A stretch of 26,268 nucleotides of DNA, taken from a virus. Location: positions 1-26,268 of the IMG/VR virus record IMGVR_UViG_3300037184_000166; one strand, written 5' to 3'. The position numbers and the translations under genes are program-made. The notes beneath the pieces were generated by a model, which saw only the letters and a list, made by a program, of their open reading frames with translations, did no database searches and had not been told where the DNA came from. Positions 1 through 7,500 of this stretch are shown here, in pieces (the stretch's first letter is position 1; each line of letters starts with the position of its first letter).

Positions 1-133
1 GGTTGACCGTGCCTCCAGGAGAGCCTCCACCCGCAGTTCCCGGGCGTGGTCCCTGGTAGACGGGCGCGAACGGTGGAATCAGCTGGGCCACGGCCGCCGC
101 CGGCAGGAGAAGGAAGAGAAGGAGCTTTTTCAT
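1..133 (-). CDS. Secreted protein, N-terminal fragment (runs off window)
   Basis: This gene is cut by the left edge; only the first 44 codons are visible. Translation from the ATG at 133 gives a textbook Sec signal peptide: MKK, a leucine-rich core (residues 4-10), then PAAAVA followed by Q17, a good signal peptidase I site after A16. The mature part starts with a Pro/Gly-rich stretch (IPPFAPVYQGPRPG, then a GGGSPGG linker), as in low-complexity spacers ahead of a binding domain. The start lies 2 bases after the stop of the preceding gene, so the two are probably translated together. It is the fourth gene in a row with an export-type leader. Function of the missing body is unknown; a secreted adhesin or fibre-associated protein is the guess from context. 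Confidence 0.72.
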   Translation of the reverse strand, partial: MKKLLLFLLLPAAAVAQLIPPFAPVYQGPRPGTAGGGSPGGTVN

Positions 134-135
134 CG

Positions 136-552
136 TCAGTTTGTGGGGAAGCTGGTCCCCTGGCTCGGTGTTGAGACACACAGGACGGTGGTTCCTGTGG
201 CCATGATGGCCCTGATCGGTATGCCGGTGAAGAAGGGGCCGTAAAGGGTCACGGACTGCCCTGCAGCCAGCCAGTACCCCCTTCCTGTGGCGCCTGTGGC
301 AGGATCGGTGCCAGTCACCCCCGTACGCTGGTCCTTGACCAAGGATCCGCCGTCCAGGCCGAGGTTGACTTGGTTGCCACCATTGGCGGTGGCTGCATTG
401 CTGATGGTGATCCAGGTGTCGCCAGGGCCCGCGGCAGCAATCGTGCTTACGGTCGAGGTGCTGAGGGAGGAGACGAGATGGTTGGCTGCGAGCGCCATCG
501 CCGGCAGTGCCAGCACCAGCGCGAAAGAGATGAGACGATGGATTGTTTTCAT
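136..552 (-). CDS. Secreted small beta-rich protein of the fibre cassette
   Basis: A 138-residue protein with a clear Sec signal peptide: MKTIHR, a hydrophobic core at residues 8-20, and an A-L-A site near residue 22 (PAMALA then ANH). An upstream in-frame start at 582 exists, but it would bury the leader and overlap the preceding gene, so ATG at 552 is preferred; it sits 4 bases after that gene's stop. The mature part is rich in Thr, Ser, Gly and Ala with alternating hydrophobics (TWITISN, LAAGQSVTLYGPF, AIMATGTTVLCVS), which suggests one small beta-sandwich or a virion-surface-type domain. I do not recognise a named family. Its position after the tail fibre and LamG genes suggests a role at the host surface or on the virion exterior, but that is inference. 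Confidence 0.75.
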   Translation of the reverse strand: MKTIHRLISFALVLALPAMALAANHLVSSLSTSTVSTIAAAGPGDTWITISNAATANGGNQVNLGLDGGSLVKDQRTGVTGTDPATGATGRGYWLAAGQSVTLYGPFFTGIPIRAIMATGTTVLCVSTPSQGTSFPTN

Positions 553-556
553 GAGA

Positions 557-1288
557 TTACAGGGTGTGAGTGTCGCCAGCAAAAATCTTGATCAGCGCCA
601 AGGAGCCAGTGAAGTAATAATAGTCGAATCCTTGGCCGATGGTCATAATCTGCGAAGCGAAAGCTGTGGGGGTAGTCCAAGTCGAACCCGCGACAGTTGC
701 AATGTCACCTCCGGAAGTTACGTACTGCTGGATCGTTCCGTTGGTGTTATTGAACACGATCTGCATATGCAGCCAGACCGAATTGGTAAGTGTTGTCGAG
801 GAGTAGTAGAGCGACGCGTGCCCCGCTGAGTCTCCTATGTAGGTATACAGCCTGCTCGCGCCAGATGGCACGTAGACAAGAAACGAGGCCGTAAGCGAAG
901 GGGTTATGAATAGGTAGGACGGCTGGGACCAATCCGAACAGAATGCCCAGAAATCAAGGGTGATGATCTGGTTGGAAGAATAGGACACGCCAGGTACTGA
1001 ATGGACGTACTGACTCACCCCGTCGAATTGAAGGTATGCTGATGCTCCTCCAGGCGGCGCCGAGGACGACCACATGCCAGTCGAGGAAATCTTGCCTGTG
1101 TTGCCGTTGCCCGAGGAGTCGTACAGGGTCGTGGAAAGCTGCGAATCGGCCATCTCCCAGTCAAGTAGGGCTGTGGCTGGAGGTGGTGCCGCAGGGGCAG
1201 GGTAGCTCCCAAAAACCTGTTGGGACCCACTGCCGAATAGTGGAGAGCTCCAGACTAGGACTAGAAGAAGTGAAAGGACGCGCTTCAT
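557..1288 (-). CDS. Secreted LamG / concanavalin A-like lectin-domain protein
   Basis: A 243-residue protein. Residues 1-19 form a signal peptide (MKR, then a leucine/valine core), followed by a Pro/Ala-rich linker (residues 28-40). Residues about 41-236 show LamG/ConA-like lectin hallmarks in order: an opening LLDWEM strand, YDSSGNGNTG (56-65), LQFDGVSQYV (86-95), TLDFWAFC (110-117), WLHMQIVFNNTNGTIQQYV (172-190) and a closing GSLALIKIF (228-236). This fold usually binds glycans or protein surfaces. The ATG overlaps the stop of the tail fibre gene (TGATG), so translation is probably coupled. Codon use looks more AT-rich than in the head genes. Likely an adhesin or fibre accessory; whether it joins the virion or is released by the infected cell is not visible. 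Fold assignment is fairly sure, role is not. Confidence 0.85.
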   Translation of the reverse strand: MKRVLSLLLVLVWSSPLFGSGSQQVFGSYPAPAAPPPATALLDWEMADSQLSTTLYDSSGNGNTGKISSTGMWSSSAPPGGASAYLQFDGVSQYVHSVPGVSYSSNQIITLDFWAFCSDWSQPSYLFITPSLTASFLVYVPSGASRLYTYIGDSAGHASLYYSSTTLTNSVWLHMQIVFNNTNGTIQQYVTSGGDIATVAGSTWTTPTAFASQIMTIGQGFDYYYFTGSLALIKIFAGDTHTL

Positions 1289-2877
1289 CAGTTCAAATTA
1301 ACCTGCCAGACACCTGGCGTGTTTGCCACCTTCACGATCGTGGCCGCATGGCTGACGGGGATTGTGAACGAGGCCACCACCCCCACACCGCCGTTCTCGT
1401 ACATAGTGTCAGAGCCGCTCATACCCACCGTGATCGTTCCGCCGCCAGTGGGAAGGTTGCTCAAGGTGATCGGCGTGCCGACCGCGTAGTTCACAGGATT
1501 CGTGCCGCCAGTATAGCTTGGAATCGTCCAGGCGACCGCGCCGCCAGATTGATGCGTCACCATGCCGTTCGCGTCACCTGCCACCAGTTCGTAGCTTCCC
1601 GTCTGTGGGTTTGGGGTGAGAACTTGGCTCGCGATGGCAGTCAGCACGTACTGGGTTGTGGCGATCTGCGTCGTGTTCGTGCCAGCCGCCGCGGTTGGGG
1701 CTAATGGGGTGCCGGCCAAGGTCGGAGATGTGGCCTTGACGTAGCTGCCTGTCCCGACGTTCGCCACAGACACCAGGGTCGTACTGCCGTTAAATTCCGC
1801 GGTGTAGGTCGAAGTGATCGATCCCGACGTGGAGATATTTCCAGCTCCGGCTGGTGTCTTCCAAGTCCCGTCGCCGCACCAGAAGGTACTCGACCCCGCA
1901 CCAGTTCCAGAAGCCAGGTTCCCGACAGGAAGGTTGCCTGTCACACCACCATTTCCGCTCGCTGCAAGATTGATGGCCCCAATCGTCACTGTGCCAGACG
2001 TGTTCAGCAGCGGCAAGGTGAACGAGTAGCTCGTACCCGGGACTGTCGCCCAAGTCCCGTTGCCGCACCAGTAATGGCTCGAGTCGGCATTGGTGCCGCT
2101 GTTCAGGTTCGCAACTGGCAGGTTCCCAGTCACCCCCCCGCTCCCTGATGCCGCAAGGTTGATCGCGTTGACCGAGAGTGTTCCGGACCCAGTGATGGGG
2201 TTGTTCGGGCTCGCTGAAAGGCCTCCGCCGGCAAGGATCGACGTTACTGTCCCAAGCCCGCCTCCACCCCCGGTGAATGGGTAGAACTTCAACGCCCCGG
2301 TGGCATCAAATCCAACAACCATCGACTCGCGGGCAGTCTTGGAAAGCAGACCGCTCGTAATCTCATCTCCCGGGAACTGCAGACTGTTCTGCGTCTGCAG
2401 GTTGATCTGCTGCAGGGCCATGGTGATTTTGTCCAGTGCCTGGCCGATCATCAATGGAGTCAAGGGGCCCGTGTTCGTGAACGTGGTCGTCTGGGTGAGA
2501 GGCACCGCCCGAGATATTGTGATGATGTCGTTTATTTGGACCGAGTTCGGGCCGCCGGGGATTGTTGTGATCGAGCCCGTGCTGCCATTCCCACCCGTAA
2601 CCGAGTAGTCCTCACCAACCGAAAGCGAGACAGGCGGGCTGGACTTGCTGTCCAAGACCAGCAGATCGCCGGCACCCTGGAAGACGAATGGCACTGGCAG
2701 GGTCTGCGGACCCGTGGTCAACGTGTACTGCACCCAGGTCGTAGTACTCGAGACCGTGGCCCGCGCCATGTTGGCCAAGGCGGCGCCCACCAGTATCGTG
2801 ATCGAGAACCAGTTCAGCGCCTTTCTGAATGGATCGTCCGAAGGTATCGGACCCCTTAGCCAAGTGGACAGTTTCAT
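1288..2877 (-). CDS. Tail fibre protein with T7-type attachment domain and N-terminal hydrophobic leader
   Basis: A 529-residue fibre. ATG 2877 is chosen over an upstream start at 2946 because a strong AGGAGG lies 9 bases before it. Residues about 21-40 are hydrophobic (WFSITILVGAALANMARA), resembling a signal peptide or membrane anchor. Residues about 45-160 resemble the T7 tail-fibre N-terminal domain that docks on the tail: a WVQYTLTTG start, LPVPFVFQGAGDLLV, VGEDYSV, ITISRAVPLTQ and ALDKITMALQQI. Then come a Gly-rich hinge (202-208), two 44-residue repeats beginning AINLAASG (238-281 and 301-344), the common fibre motif TSPTLAG...PTA...IATTQYV (385-411) and a beta-rich end. The gene follows the ATP-grasp gene by 13 bases. 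It is the main receptor-binding candidate. The leader ahead of a docking domain is odd. Confidence 0.88.
   Translation of the reverse strand: MKLSTWLRGPIPSDDPFRKALNWFSITILVGAALANMARATVSSTTTWVQYTLTTGPQTLPVPFVFQGAGDLLVLDSKSSPPVSLSVGEDYSVTGGNGSTGSITTIPGGPNSVQINDIITISRAVPLTQTTTFTNTGPLTPLMIGQALDKITMALQQINLQTQNSLQFPGDEITSGLLSKTARESMVVGFDATGALKFYPFTGGGGGLGTVTSILAGGGLSASPNNPITGSGTLSVNAINLAASGSGGVTGNLPVANLNSGTNADSSHYWCGNGTWATVPGTSYSFTLPLLNTSGTVTIGAINLAASGNGGVTGNLPVGNLASGTGAGSSTFWCGDGTWKTPAGAGNISTSGSITSTYTAEFNGSTTLVSVANVGTGSYVKATSPTLAGTPLAPTAAAGTNTTQIATTQYVLTAIASQVLTPNPQTGSYELVAGDANGMVTHQSGGAVAWTIPSYTGGTNPVNYAVGTPITLSNLPTGGGTITVGMSGSDTMYENGGVGVVASFTIPVSHAATIVKVANTPGVWQVNLN
1846..2166 (-). repeat. Two-copy 44-residue repeat inside the tail fibre gene
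   Basis: Two diverged copies of a 132-base unit at 2166-2035 and 1977-1846, separated by 57 bases. Each encodes AINLAASG(S/N)GGVTGNLPV(A/G)NL, then a SGT spacer, and ends in WCG(N/D)GTW. The copies keep the Cys-Gly and Trp positions, so they are shaft or knob modules rather than random similarity. Duplication of such units is a common way for fibres to change length. Confidence 0.85.
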
Positions 2878-2890
2878 CGGGGAATGCCTC

Positions 2891-4180
2891 CTATGCCTTT
2901 GTTTTCTCTTTATCAAGTTTGAAAGGAGATAGACCCAATTCCTCAAGCTTCTGAATCTCCTCGTTTGCCTGCTCCGCAGAGCCCAAGTTGAATTTGATCT
3001 GATAGCCTGAGATGGAATCGCCCGCCTCTTGGGCGTGATCCATCGCGGCCTGAAGAGTGTCGCCCCAGCCGACCACCGCGCCGCACTCGCTCATGTTCTC
3101 GGACTGCGGCACCACGTATCGCTGTCCGTCCACAAGGACCGAGTTGAAGAGCTTGATCTGGTTGGCGTATTTAAGAGGGTAGGTGACGGGCTGCCAATTC
3201 GACTCGGCCCACGCAGACTTCAGCACCACCTCCACACCCCACTTCCCGGCCGGCACCGGCTCCTTCAGGATGCCATCGGCGCCGAACCACATGATCTCGC
3301 TCAGGTTCGTGAAGAGCTCTTGCCAGAGTTCCGAGGGAGGGCATGGCGCGCGGATCGTCGCATCGACCATGTAAGGGACGTGATCCTCGCCGACGCGAAT
3401 CTCGTTCGACACAGAACCGCGGCATCCGTACTTAGCGAAGAGAGGGGCAAAGGCTTCGTTCCAGCGCCGCAGCGGCTCCGGAATGTCCATCCAGTCAACC
3501 ATGCCCCCGCAATAGCTCGCGTCCTTAATTTCGATTCCGAAGACCGTGTTCCTCGGATACCGGCCATCGATGCAATACGTGTCGACGCCAACCTCTCGCC
3601 GGTCTGGCAGGTCGTCCTCAACAATGAACTCGAGCGTCTCCTTGAAGCCGCCAAGCGTGTGTGCAAGCTCGACCAGCTTCGGCTCGATCTCGTCGTAGTT
3701 GCGGGCAAAAAAAGTTTCCGTGACGCCCCTCCAGCGATCGATCTTGACGTGCTGATCTTTGTGGGCCTTCAGGTGCGCATGAAGCTGGGTCATTCCATGT
3801 AACACTTTCCAGGGCTGCAGCGGCAGCTTCAACTCGGCCATGCGCTCCTTGCAGAGTTCCCGGTACAGCTCGAGTTCCTCGGCGTTCCGGCAGCCCCACA
3901 CCCGCTTCCCCCTCTTCTCAAGCTCGATCTGCATCGCGGCATGTCCCAAGTCTGGGAAAACGAAAAGATCCACCTTGTCAAAATGAGGTCCAAACACGCC
4001 ATCCACCAGCTCTACGTTCGGCAGCCCGTATCCAACCCGACCCTCGTTCATAGTCGGGAAGGACCCGGCGTATGGTACGAACAGGTATACCCGCCCGAAG
4101 TCGCGGCCGAGCCTCTCCGCCAAACTCACGAAGAGCGGATTGCAGCAGACGAAGGCGGTCTTGGATTTAAGGTCGATCAC
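2891..4180 (-). CDS. ATP-grasp family protein (PurD-like ligase fold)
   Basis: I take the GTG at 4180, which overlaps the preceding stop as GTGA, giving 429 residues; a TTG at 4216 is the longer alternative. The N-terminus has a nucleotide-type alpha/beta region (TAFVCCNPLFVSLAERL, VYLFVPYAG, KVDLFVFPDLGHA). The middle and end resemble ATP-grasp ligases of the phosphoribosylamine-glycine ligase type: a lysine and hydrophobic strand near residues 125-135, FIVEDDL (185-191), EVGVDTYCIDG (196-206), YMVDATIRAPCPP (270-282), and a PurD-like C-terminal VVGWGDTLQAAMDHA (369-383). ATP-grasp enzymes join a carboxylate to an amine or similar group through an acyl-phosphate. The substrate is unknown. 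It lies between virion genes and fibres, not among nucleotide genes, which argues against a purine role. A peptide or surface modification role is only a guess. Confidence 0.72.
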   Translation of the reverse strand: MIDLKSKTAFVCCNPLFVSLAERLGRDFGRVYLFVPYAGSFPTMNEGRVGYGLPNVELVDGVFGPHFDKVDLFVFPDLGHAAMQIELEKRGKRVWGCRNAEELELYRELCKERMAELKLPLQPWKVLHGMTQLHAHLKAHKDQHVKIDRWRGVTETFFARNYDEIEPKLVELAHTLGGFKETLEFIVEDDLPDRREVGVDTYCIDGRYPRNTVFGIEIKDASYCGGMVDWMDIPEPLRRWNEAFAPLFAKYGCRGSVSNEIRVGEDHVPYMVDATIRAPCPPSELWQELFTNLSEIMWFGADGILKEPVPAGKWGVEVVLKSAWAESNWQPVTYPLKYANQIKLFNSVLVDGQRYVVPQSENMSECGAVVGWGDTLQAAMDHAQEAGDSISGYQIKFNLGSAEQANEEIQKLEELGLSPFKLDKEKTKA

Positions 4181-4554
4181 GGCAGGCTGTAGATTTTCTT
4201 CTCGTACTTCGCCCAATCAACACCCAGCTCAGCAGACATCAGTGCCTCGATGTTCGTGGCAAAGAAGTGCTCCCGGCGGTACGGCGCCCTTGGATCGTCG
4301 CCGGGCTCATCGTCGTTCCCAGGCTTGCGTGCTTGTTCAAAAGCGATGTCGAAGGCATCCACTGACTCTTGGGAAATCTTCCGATGCCTGCAGAGGTTCA
4401 CCTCGACGAGCTCATGGAGGGCAACGAGGAGTTCGTAGCGCCAGTTGTTCATATCCGACACCTTGATGTGCAGGACGCCCTTGCTGGTGAACCAATCGCC
4501 AACGGTGGGGTATCGCTGCCTCGAGTGGGGTGTGGTCTCTATTACGATTTTCAT
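4177..4554 (-). CDS. Small conserved phage protein with HExxE motif (possible metal binding)
   Basis: A 125-residue protein whose ATG overlaps the stop of the giant virion gene (ATGA), so the two are probably coupled. It opens with MKIVIETTPHSRQRYPTVGDW, followed by a short beta region ending WRYELLVALHELVE. H47, E48 and E51, with H57 (CRH) six residues on, resemble a metal-binding helix such as those in small zinc proteases. A second conserved-looking stretch is DDPRAPYRREHFFAT (86-100), with H96. A classical HExxH is absent. From memory, proteins with this layout recur in uncultivated podovirus genomes, without a known function. A protease or structural metalloprotein is possible, but neither is shown. 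It is probably a late gene, since it shares the virion operon. Confidence 0.72.
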   Translation of the reverse strand: MKIVIETTPHSRQRYPTVGDWFTSKGVLHIKVSDMNNWRYELLVALHELVEVNLCRHRKISQESVDAFDIAFEQARKPGNDDEPGDDPRAPYRREHFFATNIEALMSAELGVDWAKYEKKIYSLP

Positions 4555-7500
4555 TTTCTAAAGCTTGTGTTGATGTCGCGCATCTTCGCGTACGGGTCGC
4601 GGGCCTCCACGGGCGTGTACTCCCTCGGCTCCCAGTCAATTCCATTCTCCTTGGCATACCGCCACAGAAGCTGCTGGAAGCGGCCGTACATCGCCTCGCG
4701 GAGGAACTGGGCCGTCAGCACCTGGTGGAGAGCCTTGGGCATTGGCTCGCCGGCTTCCTTCGGTTCGAGGCTCTGCAGGAAGGCGGCGTCCGATTCCTCG
4801 CTCTTTGTCCATGTGTGGAGCAGGCTCTCCCGCGCGCTCAGCTGCATGCGGTCAAGGGTCTTCGACTTGATCTCCCCGTCATCCTTCAGCTCGAGGCCGC
4901 GCTGTTCAGCATCCGCCTTGGCCTTCCCGGCGATCTCTTTCTGGACCGAGGAGAAATGATCCTTGATCGCCGCATAGGCCTTCTCGTCGTCGTTGTCCTC
5001 GAGGGCGTATCGGATCGGCTGGAACTCGCTGACGGGGTAGGTGCCGGTATCGTCCTTCGCTTTGAATGGGTCGTCCTTGGGCAGATTCTGGTTCCACTCA
5101 TGGGCCAGTTTGTAGGCGTCCGCGATCGGCGACCCGCGGCGGATCTGTATGCCCTGGCTCAACAGGAACTGCTGGAAGTTCGAAACGTCCATGTACCGCT
5201 GAGTCGGGCTGATGTCCTTCAACGCCTCCGAGACGCCCGGCATCCACTTCATCGAGATCGGCACCCAGGACACCGCTGCGTCCCGCAGGGCGTCTGTCGG
5301 GGTGATCCGCTCTCCGCGCCAGTTCATTCCCACAGTCATGTTCAGACCGTGCGAGACCATTGGTGAAAGCCGCGATACCAGGTACGGGTTTACCCCGCCC
5401 CGGTGGAAGGTCTGGTTCAACCCCTCCCAAAAGTTGAGCAGGTCCTGCGCCTCGTTGCGGATCCCGTAGTAGCGCCCGTTGTGGTAGACCATGAACGGCT
5501 CCTCCCAGTGCGGATCCTTGTCATCGTTGATAGCCATGTTCACGGCGCGGCTGACGAGCATCAGGGATCCCGCAGTCACCGCCAGACCGTACAGCGGCTG
5601 ACGGCCAGCCTTCGCCCCGGTCAGACCCACCACCTGCTGCCCGTAGTTGCGGATCGTCGCCTCGAGGAAGTCCGGGGCCAAGGCAGCGAACCGAATGAAA
5701 TGCTGAATCGTCGGATTGCGGTTCAGGAGGGCGTAGTTCTGGTGGCCGAACCTCGCGTTCACCTGCTCGCCAGTCAAGGCACTGATCTGCCTAGGAGTTA
5801 TTTTCCCCGCCTTCAACTCTTCAGAAAACAGCCTCATGTTCCGTTCGCGGAGCGCCTTGTAGGCCGTGAACTTCAGCCGCGGCAGGAAGACCTCGAAGGC
5901 CATGTGCTGCATCGCCTGGTTGGCGTCTGCCACCCTGCGCAGGTACGGAACCTTGCCGAGAATATCGATTCCGCTCCGGTGACCGCCTGTGCCCTCTGTG
6001 AACTCAGACCTTGAGGCCTGTGGTGAGATGAGCATCAAGCCGCCGTTCTTCACGGCCTCCTGCACCTCGGGATCCGCGGGATCGATCTTGTCCAGGTTGA
6101 AGACGTTGATGCCATAGGTGAATCCGCGCTTCGCCAAGTGGACCGGGTGGAACATCGAGAAGGCGCCCAGCATCGTGTTCGCGACGAACCTGTTCGACTG
6201 ATCGACGAACTTCGCGGCACGCTTTGAAATCTGCACCAAGTCACTGCCCGGGGCATCGTACCAGTCTTGGATGGCGGATCTACCGAGAATGTTGCGCAGC
6301 CAGCCGGCCACCTCAGGGTGGAAAACCATTCCGCGGAGCGACGGATGCTTTACCTCCTCGTAGGTGGTCTCGACATCCTCCGGCGGCTTCCCGTGGTAGG
6401 CAAGACGGTCGCCGTTCGAGCCGCGCTCGATCATCATCCTGCTGAGCATCCTGCGGGTGTTCACCGCCTTCGACAGTGCGTTGTTATACACAGTCATGAT
6501 CTCAAGGATGTCCTTCGTGGCAGCCTTGAAGCCTGCCTGCTCAAGCTCCCCAAAGTTCGGGAACGTCCGCGCCTGAGAGTACTTGAAATTCTTGTCCAGC
6601 TTGCCGTAGTACGCGCTCGCCACGCCGCCGCCTACGTACGGACGGTCGATGATCTGGGTGATGTAGTCCTCGCGGAACCGCTTCTCGTCCATCACTCCTT
6701 CCTTCACCGCCCGCTTGAACTGGTCGTCGAACCACTTCCCAATAACCTCCGTCATCGCCTTCTGCTCGTCTGTGAGCTTCAGGGCGGCCTGGTATCCCTT
6801 GCGAAGAGTGGTGTCAGTCGTCTGCTTCAGGCGGGCCCGGATCGTCGCCTCATCGTATCCTGCATCCCTCCAGTTCGACATGCCAATGCGGGTCAGGCGA
6901 TCAGGGGCCACCCTCTTCACCTCGCGGCCCACTGGCATGAACTTCAGTTGGTCTATCTGGATCCCGCCCACCCAGTCCGAAACGATCTGCCTGAAGCCTC
7001 CATCCATCGGCACGTTCCTCACGTAGTTGGCGGCGCGGCTGAGGCTGTCCCAGATCCCTCGCCCAACGTCCGCGGCCTGGCTCATCATCGGCGATGCGGC
7101 GCCCAGGTTCTTGGCCTCCTCAAGGGCCTGCTTCTCCACGCTGGTCTCCTTCCCATCCGGCAGGCCCTTGGTGGCACGGAGCAGGGCGTCGTTCGGATCA
7201 TCGGTCGCAGCCTGCTGGTCCTGGCGGAGCTTGGCGGCCATCTCCGGGGTGTTGGTCTTAGCCGACGCCTCGCCGGCCGGGTTCTGCAGGACGAATCCGT
7301 GGTCATCCTTCGTCACCTTCATATCCTCGGCCTGTGGATCCGCCTGTCGCTGCAACTCCTGTGCGCCGGCATAGAGCTGCCCGAGGATCGGCCGCATGCT
7401 CTCGCCGGTCTCGGATTCAAATTGCGCGACAGCCGCGGCGAATGACTTTCCGCCACGGATCATCATGTCCGCCACCACGATCGTGGCATCGAGGATGTCT

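Noticed and set aside
2878-2946. Longer start for the tail fibre (adds 23 basic residues)
   Set aside because: It would place the strong AGGAGG inside the gene and overlap the ATP-grasp gene; ATG 2877 is better placed.
6267-7445. Plus-strand ORF of 392 codons inside the giant virion gene
   Set aside because: High GC gives long open antisense frames; the residues are Arg/His/Leu-rich and unrelated to any motif, while the minus frame is open for 6.4 kb.
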